DNA of 64,000 bases from Lysinibacillus_B sp050613145 (lineage in GTDB: Bacteria; Bacillota; Bacilli; Bacillales_A; Planococcaceae), in the NCBI RefSeq assembly GCF_050613145.1, contig NZ_CP192507.1, positions 2,294,001-2,358,000 on the forward strand, in the 5' to 3' direction. The translations under genes and the position numbers were made by a program. Below, one piece after another: positions 19,289 to 27,367 of the stretch. Under the pieces are notes generated by a model. It ran no database searches and was not told where the DNA came from. It was given only the letters and a program-made list of their open reading frames with translations. Position 1 is the first letter of the stretch. Every line of letters starts with the position of its first letter.

Positions 19289-19308
19289 TACAAACCATCA
19301 GTCTGTAA
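19289..19308. promoter_or_regulatory. TetR operator, copy 1
   Basis: 20-bp sequence TACAAACCATCAGTCTGTAA, with dyad ACARAC-N5-GTYTGT, identical to the copy at 19985-20004. It lies just upstream of the ATPase ribosome binding site. Confidence 0.75.
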
Positions 19309-19328
19309 ACTTCCAAAATAAAAGTTGC

Positions 19329-19994
19329 CTAAGCAACTTTTGCTATTTTCTCATAGTAAGTTAATAATGCTGTATACAATCTTTCATCCATTAAATTAAC
19401 ACCCGAATTTTGAAACAGCATACTGTAATATTCCACTTTTTTTCTAAACTCCTCTTGGCTTACATCATAAATCGAGGTACCAATCCAAACACTAAAGAAC
19501 AGCGTGATAAGTTCTGCCGTTTCCTCCACATAACTACATTGCATAGAAGAATCTTCATTTCCTTGATTAATAAATTCCTTTATTTGCTCTGTAGTATATT
19601 TTATATTCACCTTGTATAGTTCCCCAAATACCTTTGGATCTTCAAATAATGTCTTTGCCTTTTGGAGAAGTTTAATTTTCTCTTCATCCGTTAATCGAAT
19701 ATATAATAGCTCTTTTAATCTTTCTAAAGCATTTGTATCTCGCATATTAGTAATGCTTATAACACAATTATTATCACCTTCTATCCCTTGCATAATTCTT
19801 TCAAAAATTTCTCTCTTTGATTTAAAATGATGATAAATTGCTCCCTTACTTAAACCTTGATCGATAATATCTTGCATTGTTGTATTATCATATCCTTTTT
19901 CAAAAAACAAATCTCTAGATACATGTAAGATTTTTTCCACAGTTTTTTCAGGATTTCTATTTCTAACGATGATAACCCCTCCTTTACAAACCAT
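19329..19994 (-). CDS. TetR-family regulator of the ABC/hydrolase operon
   Basis: About 221 residues. The N-terminal helix-turn-helix is typical: ILHVSRDLFFEKGYDNTTMQ, then GLSKGAIYHHFKSK. The C-terminal ligand domain is unclassified. Start is uncertain: a perfect AAAGGAGGGG (19976-19985) is followed at ideal distance by ATC GTT rather than a normal start; the nearest in-frame ATG is 19994, inside the operator, with ATG 20018 further up. The same 20-bp operator precedes this gene and the ATPase, so it should repress both. Confidence 0.85.
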   Translation of the reverse strand: MVCKGGVIIVRNRNPEKTVEKILHVSRDLFFEKGYDNTTMQDIIDQGLSKGAIYHHFKSKREIFERIMQGIEGDNNCVISITNMRDTNALERLKELLYIRLTDEEKIKLLQKAKTLFEDPKVFGELYKVNIKYTTEQIKEFINQGNEDSSMQCSYVEETAELITLFFSVWIGTSIYDVSQEEFRKKVEYYSMLFQNSGVNLMDERLYTALLTYYEKIAKVA

Positions 19995-20004
19995 CAGTCT
20001 GTAA
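19985..20004. promoter_or_regulatory. TetR operator, copy 2
   Basis: Identical 20-bp TACAAACCATCAGTCTGTAA directly upstream of (and touching) the AAAGGAGGGG site of the TetR gene; indicates autoregulation. Confidence 0.75.
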
Positions 20005-20327
20005 TTCAACTCTCTCATTAAAAATCAAAACTGTCAATAGCTTATTAATAAACCTAATTATCAGACATGACTGCAATTGAATTTAAAATGGTTTAATATC
20101 CGTCCCGTCCTTTATTAGACAACAATCAAGTAAATCCCGTTTCATTTTAGAATAAAGGTGATGTAGTCACCATTTTTTCCATTCCTCTATAATCTAAATA
20201 AAAGGCATTATAAAAAAATTTTGCTATAATAATAACGACTGTCTAAACGAAAAAACCTATTTTGAATAAATCAAGGCTAGCGCTGCATTTATTTAAATTG
20301 GTTTTTGTTTAAAATGAGGTGTTCTGC

Positions 20328-20936
20328 ATGAAATATCAAAAATTAGCCGCTAGTGTAGTAATGTCAAAAAAAGGGAGAATACCGAAGTTAAAAAGTTATA
20401 GTGAAGAGCTGCAATTGATTGGCATTGGGAGAAGCGCCTATGTGTTCAAAGTGCAACATGAACAAGTTGCTTTAAAAGTGTTCTTCCCTCATAAAACACA
20501 TATCGCCTCTGAAGAAGCTACGATTTATAAAAAACTTCCGTCTGGCAACTATTATCCTACTTTACACGATGTGGGAATAAACTATATTGTAATTGATTAC
20601 CTCGAAGGACATACGTTATTTCAATGCTTAGAAAATGGCATTTATGTATGTGAAGAAAAAATACGTGAAATTAATGAAGCATTAGAAATAGCAAGAGAAG
20701 TAGGACTAAATCCTTCAGACATTCATCTAAAAAACATCATCATTACCCCAAAGCAAGAAGTGAAATTAATTGATGTAGCACGTTTTCGCCAAACAAAAAA
20801 AGATCGACAGTGGGATGATTTACAGAAAGTCTATTTCAAGGGCTATGTAAAATCGTATTTTCCAAAACGCATCCCTAAATTCATACTGAACTGTATAGCC
20901 GCCATCTATAAAACTGGACTACGTTTTGTAGAGTAA
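20328..20936 (+). CDS. Protein-kinase-like protein, YrzF type
   Basis: About 202 residues, shorter than a full kinase. Visible kinase features: glycine-loop-like LIGIGRSAYVFKV (about 34-46), the Lys in VALKVFF, catalytic-loop-like LNPSDIHLKNIII (about 133-145, with HLKN in place of HRDxKxxN) and a metal Asp in VKLIDVARF. It fits the short atypical kinases of Bacillus (YrzF-like). ATG 20328 has GAGGTG 6 bases before. Substrate unknown. Confidence 0.72.
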   Translation: MKYQKLAASVVMSKKGRIPKLKSYSEELQLIGIGRSAYVFKVQHEQVALKVFFPHKTHIASEEATIYKKLPSGNYYPTLHDVGINYIVIDYLEGHTLFQCLENGIYVCEEKIREINEALEIAREVGLNPSDIHLKNIIITPKQEVKLIDVARFRQTKKDRQWDDLQKVYFKGYVKSYFPKRIPKFILNCIAAIYKTGLRFVE

Positions 20937-20960
20937 GAACTATAGAGGTAAGTAGAAAAA

Positions 20961-20994
20961 TGAGCTGATTCTAACATATTGTAGAATCAGCTCA
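20961..20994. terminator. Bidirectional terminator
   Basis: Perfect 13-bp stem TGAGCTGATTCTA (20961-20973) with TAGAATCAGCTCA (20982-20994), between two converging genes. Confidence 0.8.
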
Positions 20995-20996
20995 TA

Positions 20997-21560
20997 CTAT
21001 GTGTTCATCTCAGGAGGTTGCTTTTTACAGCGCTCATACATCTTCACTAAATAACCAACAAATGAAATGTACACAAATAATATAATCAATAAAAACAGTG
21101 TCCCAACCATTTCTAGCCCATGCTGTACTACATGTGGTGAAATGATTTGAATCCAAACGAGTATACACTGTGTACCAACTAAAAAATAAGCCATCCACTT
21201 TGTACCATTCAATGCCTCCAGACTATACAGTACGGCAATTTGCTTCGCGACTGAAAAGAAATAATAATAAAATACTACTATCAAAATGCCTAACGCTAAC
21301 TGGCTACCATAAACGATGATCGGCATATGTGTATCGACATACAGCGCTATATCTTGAATTGCAAAGGGGAGGTTGACAATAGCTAATACCGTGGCCAACA
21401 CTTTTGCCTGCTTTGCCCCGCTAAACTGCTGTACTTTTGCTGAAAAACTAGTCGCGATGAGCATCCAACCAAACGCATCTGGCAATAAATCAAACCCTAC
21501 CCAAATATCCACAAAGATTAAAATCCCACCAAAAATCATATGCGAAAATAAGCGCTCCAT
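20997..21560 (-). CDS. Polytopic membrane protein, hypothetical
   Basis: 187 residues, about five hydrophobic helices, no recognised domain. ATG 21560 shares bases with the stop of the upstream gene (TAATG), so the two are translationally coupled and probably work together. Family unknown. Confidence 0.7.
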   Translation of the reverse strand: MERLFSHMIFGGILIFVDIWVGFDLLPDAFGWMLIATSFSAKVQQFSGAKQAKVLATVLAIVNLPFAIQDIALYVDTHMPIIVYGSQLALGILIVVFYYYFFSVAKQIAVLYSLEALNGTKWMAYFLVGTQCILVWIQIISPHVVQHGLEMVGTLFLLIILFVYISFVGYLVKMYERCKKQPPEMNT

Positions 21561-22351
21561 TATGCACCAGCCTCCTCTAGGAAATCCTTTAATAGCTCAT
21601 CTGTCATCCAAACATAGCTATCAATATTTTCATAGATGACAAGCGACTCCCCCTGTGCATTCACAAGCTTGATTGTGACGCGAATCGGGCTACTATTTCC
21701 ATACGCATAAAGATTATCAAAATCAATTGTAAATGTTTCCTCTGCTTTTAATGACAGTGGAAACGTAATGTCTTGTTCATTGTGCAAGAGTGTTGTGTCA
21801 GCCATTTTATGCTCAATTGTTACATCTTCAATCGTCACGTCTTCTGTCACTTTAAATGTTGTTCGCCCTTTCACTGACTCACGCTCATCAAATGTTTTTA
21901 TAATGCTTCGCGAGTTCTGCTGTACTACTGTACCGTGCCATTCGATTGAATCACTCACTGCAATTGGTGAATGCCCATCAAAATATACTTCTGCCTCATC
22001 ACCTAAATACAAACGCTCCTGTAACGCTGACCATTGCCATTCGTCCAGCCCGACACTAGCAGAACGTACTTCATAATAACGGTGAGTAGAATGAACACTA
22101 TCCTTACGCGCATTATTGTAGAACATCGGTGCGTCAGCAAAGAAAAAATCACTATCTCCAAACTCAATTCCATCTACATAAGTCTCGCTACCCGTATTAA
22201 CTACATATGTTATTTCGATTTTTTGGGAGCTTTCTTTTATTGCTACTTGTAGCACAACAGGTCGTGCCAATTGCTTTTGTTCGTAAATAATGGAACTCAT
22301 GATCGCCGCGATGATTGTTACCGTTAAAACAATCATAAATCGTTTGCTCAT
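21560..22351 (-). CDS. Membrane-anchored extracytoplasmic protein, hypothetical
   Basis: 263 residues with an N-terminal membrane anchor or uncleaved signal (about 5-23) and a beta-rich outside domain with many aromatic and acidic residues. GGGGGAAGGGATGG region precedes ATG 22351. Coupled by TAATG to the downstream membrane protein. I do not recognise either. Confidence 0.68.
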   Translation of the reverse strand: MSKRFMIVLTVTIIAAIMSSIIYEQKQLARPVVLQVAIKESSQKIEITYVVNTGSETYVDGIEFGDSDFFFADAPMFYNNARKDSVHSTHRYYEVRSASVGLDEWQWSALQERLYLGDEAEVYFDGHSPIAVSDSIEWHGTVVQQNSRSIIKTFDERESVKGRTTFKVTEDVTIEDVTIEHKMADTTLLHNEQDITFPLSLKAEETFTIDFDNLYAYGNSSPIRVTIKLVNAQGESLVIYENIDSYVWMTDELLKDFLEEAGA

Positions 22352-22653
22352 CCATCCCTTCCCCCTCGGTAAAATGAAATTGAATTTGTACTTTTTAACA
22401 ATGAAATAGAGCGGCTTTTATACATAGAATCCGCTCAAATGTAGATTAACGATATTTAAAAACTTCAAACGTTGAATCATTTCTACTGCTTATAGTGTAG
22501 TAAATTATCAAATACAAAAATAGGCTGCTAGTAGTTCCGGTGACTGCGGGGGTGGAGGTGATCGACTTTGCTAGCCCATTGAAGAATTTCGATGTTCACC
22601 ATGTCCACCTCTTCTATGTTTTGTGAGTAGATTTCTTATATTATTACAAAAAT

Positions 22654-22686
22654 AGAGTTGATCTAACGAAACATAGAATCAACTCT
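22654..22686 (-). terminator. Terminator of the acetyltransferase gene
   Basis: AGAGTTGAT (22654-22662) with ATCAACTCT (22678-22686), then ATTTTTGT on the minus strand. Confidence 0.75.
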
Positions 22687-22704
22687 TTACTAGGCACTAT
22701 CATT

Positions 22705-23202
22705 TTAAATTAACTTGGCCATATAGTACTCGTCTACATATCTTCCGTCAATACAAAGTGAGCTTCGTTTAACCCCTTCCATTTCAAAGCCCATCTTTTT
22801 GTACAAATGATAAGCAGCATCATTATACGTAATGACCGTCAACTCTAAGCGCTGTAGCCCTACTTCTCTTGCCCATTCCTCCACATGTAAAAACAGTGCC
22901 GTCCCAACACCTTTTCCGCGACTCTCGCTATGGACTCCGATGACAATATACGCTCTATGTGCAATGCGGTTAGGCGTATCCCCCTGTACAATTATATAGC
23001 CATAAATCCGGTCTTGTTCAACAGCAACAAAGACGGCTGAATTATTTTTGTTGTTAATGGCTTCAACTACTTTTTCAAATTGTGTTGCTGTTACGTTTCT
23101 TTCTCCCGGATTAAACAGCATCAAGCCCGACTCTTCGGCATTTTTCATTACTTCTACAATTTGTCCTGCATCTTCAGTAGTTGCTTGACGAACGTTCATC
23201 AT
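22705..23202 (-). CDS. GNAT-family N-acetyltransferase
   Basis: 165 residues with the GNAT acetyl-CoA motif VHSESRGKGVGTALFLHVEEW (R/Q-x-x-G-x-G, about 91-111) and the C-terminal YKKMGFEMEG. Start ATG 23202 or 23199 behind AGAGGAGAGGG. Target unknown. Confidence 0.88.
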   Translation of the reverse strand: MMNVRQATTEDAGQIVEVMKNAEESGLMLFNPGERNVTATQFEKVVEAINNKNNSAVFVAVEQDRIYGYIIVQGDTPNRIAHRAYIVIGVHSESRGKGVGTALFLHVEEWAREVGLQRLELTVITYNDAAYHLYKKMGFEMEGVKRSSLCIDGRYVDEYYMAKLI

Positions 23203-23238
23203 CTTTTCCCTCTCCTCTTGAAATGTTTAAATTTGTCA

Positions 23239-23346
23239 TCATAGAACTTTCCTCAATCGTAGCTCATCATGCAATAGAATCCCGTCGTTACTAATAAACT
23301 GAATGACATCAACTTTCATATCTTCTGTTATCTTGCAAATACTCAT
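23239..23346 (-). CDS. 35-residue peptide, overlapping partner of the gene upstream
   Basis: ATG 23346 overlaps the stop of the preceding small gene as ATGA. The product starts MSICKITEDMKVDVIQFISN, is soluble, and ends RLRKVL. AGAGGG lies 6 bases upstream. Conserved overlap suggests a real two-gene unit, though such a short frame can arise by chance. Family unknown. Confidence 0.4.
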   Translation of the reverse strand: MSICKITEDMKVDVIQFISNDGILLHDELRLRKVL

Positions 23347-23486
23347 GATGTTCCCTCTTTATCTCGAATCTCTTTGAGCAGCTGAATCATTTCTTCATTT
23401 TGTTTTTTTATTGCTCCTAATAATTTCTCCACTGCAATGACAGAAAAGATTAGAATCGCTAGCAAAAACATGATTATAATTAACAT
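23343..23486 (-). CDS. 47-residue membrane/coiled-coil peptide
   Basis: ATG 23486 behind GAGAGGGAG. An N-terminal membrane helix (about 2-19) is followed by a charged amphipathic helix with regular heptads (VEKLLGAIKKQNEEMIQLLK). The layout resembles small holin-like or toxin-like membrane peptides, but also simple membrane adaptors. Translationally coupled to the 35-residue gene. Confidence 0.5.
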   Translation of the reverse strand: MLIIIMFLLAILIFSVIAVEKLLGAIKKQNEEMIQLLKEIRDKEGTS

Positions 23487-23888
23487 TTACTTGCTCCCTC
23501 TCAACAGTTTAGTTCTTCAGTTGCTTGTAACATAAAGACTTTGGCCAACAGCTCTAATACAAACGGAAAAACGATTTGTATACTACTTTGAAAAATCGAA
23601 GAGACACTACCAAGATGCTAGATACCGCACTCCTCATCATGCTAAAAATTATGTAAATTGTAAATTTTATTATTATATACTATATATTGTACATAATTGT
23701 TGGACGAAAAATTTATAAATACAATATTTTTCAAGAATATTGCAGTTAACAAAGAAATATTGCTAATTTCTACATATTTATCTATAGAAAAATATCTTGA
23801 GTAATTGGATAAACTATTTTCTCCGGTACTATACAGCGTCTCATATTGTTTTTTGTCCCTCCTCCTACTTTAGCGTTTCAATACAAAA
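23487..23888. other. Very AT-rich spacer
   Basis: About 400 bases; 23640-23830 is extremely AT-rich. No open frame with a ribosome binding site and no repeat that I can see. Confidence 0.5.
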
Positions 23889-23926
23889 AGCCTACTTTCA
23901 ATTTAAATAGATAGTAGGCTGTCAAG
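23889..23926 (-). terminator. Terminator of the MBL hydrolase transcript
   Basis: AGCCTACT (23889-23896) pairs with AGTAGGCT (23913-23920); on the minus strand TTTTTG follows. It lies beyond the 21-bp repeat array, so that array is in the 3' UTR. Confidence 0.7.
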
Positions 23927-23994
23927 TTTTACTGGCTTCTATATAAATCATCTTAAAACTGTCGACAGTTAACATTATCAAAGCTATGGTATAC

Positions 23995-24124
23995 GAGCAA
24001 AACATCGGTGCATTCGGTCTAAACCTTGCCGTATCCGAGCAAAAGCCCGCGGTGAACGGTCTAAAAGCTACCGTATCCGAGCAAAACGTCGCTGTATCCG
24101 GTCTAAATCCCCCTATGAGCAAAA
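23995..24124. repeat. Intergenic tandem array with exact 21-bp period
   Basis: Cores start at 23995, 24016, 24037, 24058, 24079 and 24100, each exactly 21 apart, alternating GAGCAAAA and GGTCTAAA, so the higher-order unit is 42 bp. A last GAGCAAAA at 24117 is 4 bases early. The 13 bases between cores vary but are GC-richer than the surroundings. It lies between the MBL hydrolase stop and its terminator. Short open frames here on both strands are artefacts of the 21 = 7 x 3 period. Confidence 0.9.
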
Positions 24125-24178
24125 CACTACCGTTATGCTGGAACATTAAAATGCACATATATATAAAACTACTTTGAA

Positions 24179-25162
24179 TTATGTGAGCAATTCATATGTG
24201 TTCCAGTCTCTTGGCTTTATGCTCTTCTCCGTCCAGCTCTTTTGTGGTGCATTGGATGGCGCAGTTGCGATTAAATGATCATTGTGCCAGCTTGCTGCTC
24301 CAGAACGAACCATTTCATCGAGTAGAATGTGCACGAAATCTTCAGGCTGCATTTGAAAAGCAGAACGTGCAAAATCTTGGAACCAACCACACTTGAGTAA
24401 GTACCGATCGATTTCTTGTCTTACCAACCCATTTTTCATGATTAATGTGAAGGCAAAAATCCTTTTGCAAGCATGCCATGCAATTTTTTCTGGCATGGTG
24501 CTCCACTTTTCTAGTCTCTTCCTTGCCGCATCAATGGCTGCTAACGGATTTTCTATTTGTGGTCCATGCCCTGGATAAGCTTTCTGAATTCGAAGGGTGG
24601 ATAAATCATCTAAACTTTCTATCGAGCGTTGAATGGCATTCACACCTTCTCTAAAAATATTTAACCAGCCAATATCATTGTTGTGAAAAAGATCCCCGCA
24701 AATTAATAGTTCTTTTTCAGGCTCATATAAAGAAATATGACCTAACGTATGCCCCGGTGTATGCAACACTTTCAACGTACTATTCCCACTATTAATCTCA
24801 TCGTTATGTGCAAGCTTTGTATCAACTCGGTAAGGTTCTACAGGCTGGTCTAACCATTCTGCACTACAGGCTTCAGCATCACCCGTATTGATTAAATGGG
24901 CATCCCATTTATGTGCAGCAATTGGTACACCGTAATTTTGTTGCAGATGAAAATTGCCGCCTACATGGTCACTATGATAATGCGTGTTCACAATCAGGTG
25001 TAATGCTTCGAGTGAAACACCTGCGTCTTTTATTAATTGCTCGGTCTTTTTTGCATCACTTCCAAAACCAGTATCAATCAGAATCGGACGTTGATCCTGA
25101 ATCAAGACCATATTGGCACTCGGAAATTTTCTTTCAAAGAAAATAATATTAGACTTTTCCAT
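24179..25162 (-). CDS. MBL-fold metallo-hydrolase
   Basis: About 327 residues. Metal motif NTHYHSDHVGG (about 61-71), second His in HTPGHTLGH (about 136-144), and Asp in LICGDLFH, the glyoxalase II/lactonase-like branch. A C-terminal 90-residue helical extension goes beyond the core. Start ATG 25162 with AAGGGGGA 7 bases before. A palindrome of the FadR/TetR kind sits in the promoter region at 25201-25222. Confidence 0.82.
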   Translation of the reverse strand: MEKSNIIFFERKFPSANMVLIQDQRPILIDTGFGSDAKKTEQLIKDAGVSLEALHLIVNTHYHSDHVGGNFHLQQNYGVPIAAHKWDAHLINTGDAEACSAEWLDQPVEPYRVDTKLAHNDEINSGNSTLKVLHTPGHTLGHISLYEPEKELLICGDLFHNNDIGWLNIFREGVNAIQRSIESLDDLSTLRIQKAYPGHGPQIENPLAAIDAARKRLEKWSTMPEKIAWHACKRIFAFTLIMKNGLVRQEIDRYLLKCGWFQDFARSAFQMQPEDFVHILLDEMVRSGAASWHNDHLIATAPSNAPQKSWTEKSIKPRDWNTYELLT

Positions 25163-25200
25163 AAACAAATCCCCCTTACATGCAATGGACTAAATAACAA

Positions 25201-25222
25201 TGACTGAGCGTTCAATCAGTCA
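25201..25222. promoter_or_regulatory. Palindrome, possible TetR/FadR-type operator
   Basis: TGACTGA (25201-25207) repeats inverted as TCAGTCA (25216-25222), and also as TCAATCA (25212-25218) with one mismatch and a 4-base spacer, which matches the layout of the Bacillus FadR operator (TGAATGA-N4-TCATTCA). It lies between the MaoC-type gene and the MBL hydrolase. Binding protein is inference. Confidence 0.5.
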
Positions 25223-25237
25223 AGCTTGTAGAAATAC

Positions 25238-25615
25238 TCAAAGAATTACACCTGAAAAATTCCCCTTTAACACTTCTTTTCCATGCTGATTTTTACATAA
25301 AAAAGAAGTATGTATAGCTATTCTATCCTTCTCTTGCCTTTCGTATTTTTCAATTTTCACTTCACAAATGATTGTATCCCCTGTAAACACAGGCCTTAAA
25401 AACTCAAAATTCATCGTACGTGCGAGTACGTTATGATCTCCACCTACTTTTGTTGGTAACGTTGCCGTTAACAACCCTTGAATGACTAGCCTTCCTTGTT
25501 CATCTGGGGTTACATGATGAATCCCTTCATCAGCAGAAACTTCTGTAAATAATTCAACATCCCTTACTGTAAAAGTCCGTTCAAACGTAATGATTTCTCC
25601 TACTTTTAATGCCAT
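25238..25615 (-). CDS. MaoC-like hotdog dehydratase
   Basis: 125 residues with the MaoC/FabZ-like pattern RDVELFTEVSADEGIHHVTPD in the N-terminal third, and FLRPVFTGDTI typical of the hotdog core. R-specific enoyl-CoA hydratases of this size act on fatty acyl-CoA. The usual active-site D-x(4)-H is present as DEGIHH. Start ATG 25615 behind GGAGGGGG. It is upstream of the MBL gene on the same strand. Confidence 0.78.
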   Translation of the reverse strand: MALKVGEIITFERTFTVRDVELFTEVSADEGIHHVTPDEQGRLVIQGLLTATLPTKVGGDHNVLARTMNFEFLRPVFTGDTIICEVKIEKYERQEKDRIAIHTSFLCKNQHGKEVLKGNFSGVIL

Positions 25616-25712
25616 ATTAGTTCCCCCTCCAGTTTCATATTTCAATATTAACAATAATCAGATTATTAAATCAATAGAGATTGGTATTTAACTAGAAACT
25701 ACCTAATAAAAG

Positions 25713-25756
25713 GGACACAAAGCTAGAGACAGCTATTGCCTCTATACTCTGTGTCC
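25713..25756 (-). terminator. Terminator of the deacetylase gene
   Basis: GGACACA (25713-25719) with TGTGTCC (25750-25756); minus-strand tail CTTTTATT. Confidence 0.65.
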
Positions 25757-25861
25757 GCGGTTGTTCCAATTAACAAAATTATTTGTGTTGTGATACCCCA
25801 TCATAACATAATGTATCTATTCACTTTCCCCTATTATACCCTAGTGCAAGTACATTGTTAT

Positions 25862-26638
25862 TTAGTTCTGAGATGGCTCGACATATGTTGAGCTATTGTT
25901 ATTTTGAGTAGTAGCATTTTGTATTTTCAGTAATTCCGAAATCGTGACGAATTTATAGCCTTGCTTTTGAAGTTCAGGTAAGATTTCCTCTAATGCCTGA
26001 ACCGTTTGCTCTCGGTTTCCACCGCCGTCATGTAATAAAACAACACTTCCTGGCTTCGCACCTTTCAATACCGTATCTACAATTTTTTTCTTCCCAGGTC
26101 TTTTCCAATCAAATGTATCTAGATGCCATGACCACATGACTACTTTATACCCTTCTTTTGCAATTGCTTCTACCATAGCATCCGTATATTGTCCTTCTAC
26201 AGGCCTAAATAAAACTGGTGAATAGCCACTTATGCCAAAGATGGTCGCATGTGTTTCTTTTATTTCCTTTATTAAATTCGAAACGTTCGTTTTTAATGGA
26301 TGGGTATAGGTGTGAATGGCTAATTCATGCCCTTCTTCGTGTACACGCAAAGTAAGACTCGGATTTTTTTCTGCATACTCACCTACAATGAAAAACGTTG
26401 CTTTTGCATCATATTGTGCTAACACCTCTAAAATCTCAGGTGTATATTTTTTATGCGGTCCATCATCAAAAGTTAAAGCAATTACTTTTTCATCCGTTTT
26501 TATTTCCCATAATACTTTGCCAGTTTCCTCATAGTATCTTCTACCTTTATCTGCATACGAATTTTCATTTATTAAAAATATCGAGGCTATAAAAAAGCCT
26601 AACATTGATAATAAAAGAACATAATATTTCCTCACCAT
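25862..26638 (-). CDS. Polysaccharide (chitooligosaccharide/peptidoglycan) deacetylase
   Basis: 258 residues, N-terminal signal/anchor (about 3-22), then a NodB domain: ALTFDDGPHKKYTP (Asp-Asp, about 54-67), the HTYTHP metal histidines, VLFRPVEGQ and VLLHDGGG. Very similar in layout to PdaB/CDA1-type enzymes of Bacillus. Exported, acting on cell wall glycan. Start ATG 26638 with AGGA upstream; a TTG at 26653 is less likely. One unusual residue: the usual RPPxG is RPVEG. Confidence 0.87.
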   Translation of the reverse strand: MVRKYYVLLLSMLGFFIASIFLINENSYADKGRRYYEETGKVLWEIKTDEKVIALTFDDGPHKKYTPEILEVLAQYDAKATFFIVGEYAEKNPSLTLRVHEEGHELAIHTYTHPLKTNVSNLIKEIKETHATIFGISGYSPVLFRPVEGQYTDAMVEAIAKEGYKVVMWSWHLDTFDWKRPGKKKIVDTVLKGAKPGSVVLLHDGGGNREQTVQALEEILPELQKQGYKFVTISELLKIQNATTQNNNSSTYVEPSQN

Positions 26639-26875
26639 TTCACATCCTACCAAATAATCTGTTTACACATTATTATTTGTGGATTCATAAAAAAAATGCT
26701 TTTATTTTTTTTTGATTATCTGTATAAAAAATGAATGCTATCCGTTTACTATATCAAAATGCTTATGTAATACTTATGGATGTACTTCATTTGCTTTTCC
26801 TTGTCGAATGTAAACAGTATAAAAAACTTACAAAGGCAAAAGATAAATAATAACTATTTCAAATGGGGTGTACTT

Positions 26876-27172
26876 ATGGATTACTTTCCAACAATACATA
26901 CAAATTTTTGGGATGCTGTAATCGCTGTCCCTGTTATTATGATTATTACGCAAATTTTAAAGAAATTCTTTCATATCAAACCTGTTTGGGTTCCCACAAT
27001 CGCATTAGTCGTTGGTTTAATCATTTCCATTTTTATTAGCCATCGACATCATTTACTCGCTGGCATATTTATGGGGTGGTTTTATGGATACGCAGCTATT
27101 GGAAGTTATGCCTCCCTCAAGACTACTTTCATTGCTTATAAACAAAGGAAAATAGAAAAAACAAAATCTTAA
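26876..27172 (+). CDS. Small three-helix membrane protein, hypothetical
   Basis: 98 residues with three hydrophobic helices (about 13-28, 38-53, 60-82) and a basic tail ending IEKTKS. GGGGTG is 5 bases before ATG 26876; the longer frame from 26780 lacks a site. Holin-like in size, but no phage context. Confidence 0.65.
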   Translation: MDYFPTIHTNFWDAVIAVPVIMIITQILKKFFHIKPVWVPTIALVVGLIISIFISHRHHLLAGIFMGWFYGYAAIGSYASLKTTFIAYKQRKIEKTKS

Positions 27173-27284
27173 CTGTCACATTTTCAACTTATAATTTCCA
27201 TTTTATTTTATTCTTGAACGTAAAAATTTAAGAAATGGATATATTAACGTTCTTTCATTCATTCAAAAACCCATATTTCAACTT

Positions 27285-27337
27285 TTAGAGCCCTCATGTT
27301 ATATATAATAATGTCTTTTTATAATTGAGGGCTCTAA
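27285..27337. terminator. Long-loop inverted repeat between converging genes
   Basis: TTAGAGCCCTCA (27285-27296) and TGAGGGCTCTAA (27326-27337) match perfectly over 12 bp. T-runs are weak, so terminator function is likely but not certain. Confidence 0.55.
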
Positions 27338-27367
27338 CAATTTTAAATCCGTATTTCCCTAACGGTA

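Noticed and set aside
23995..24124. CRISPR-like array
   Set aside because: Units are 21 bp with 8-base cores, far shorter than CRISPR repeats, the middles are not spacer-like, and no cas genes are near.
23922..24177. Open frames on both strands across the 21-bp array, with a seven-residue repeat in translation
   Set aside because: Because 21 is a multiple of three, any frame free of stops in one unit stays open in all; no ribosome binding sites are present.
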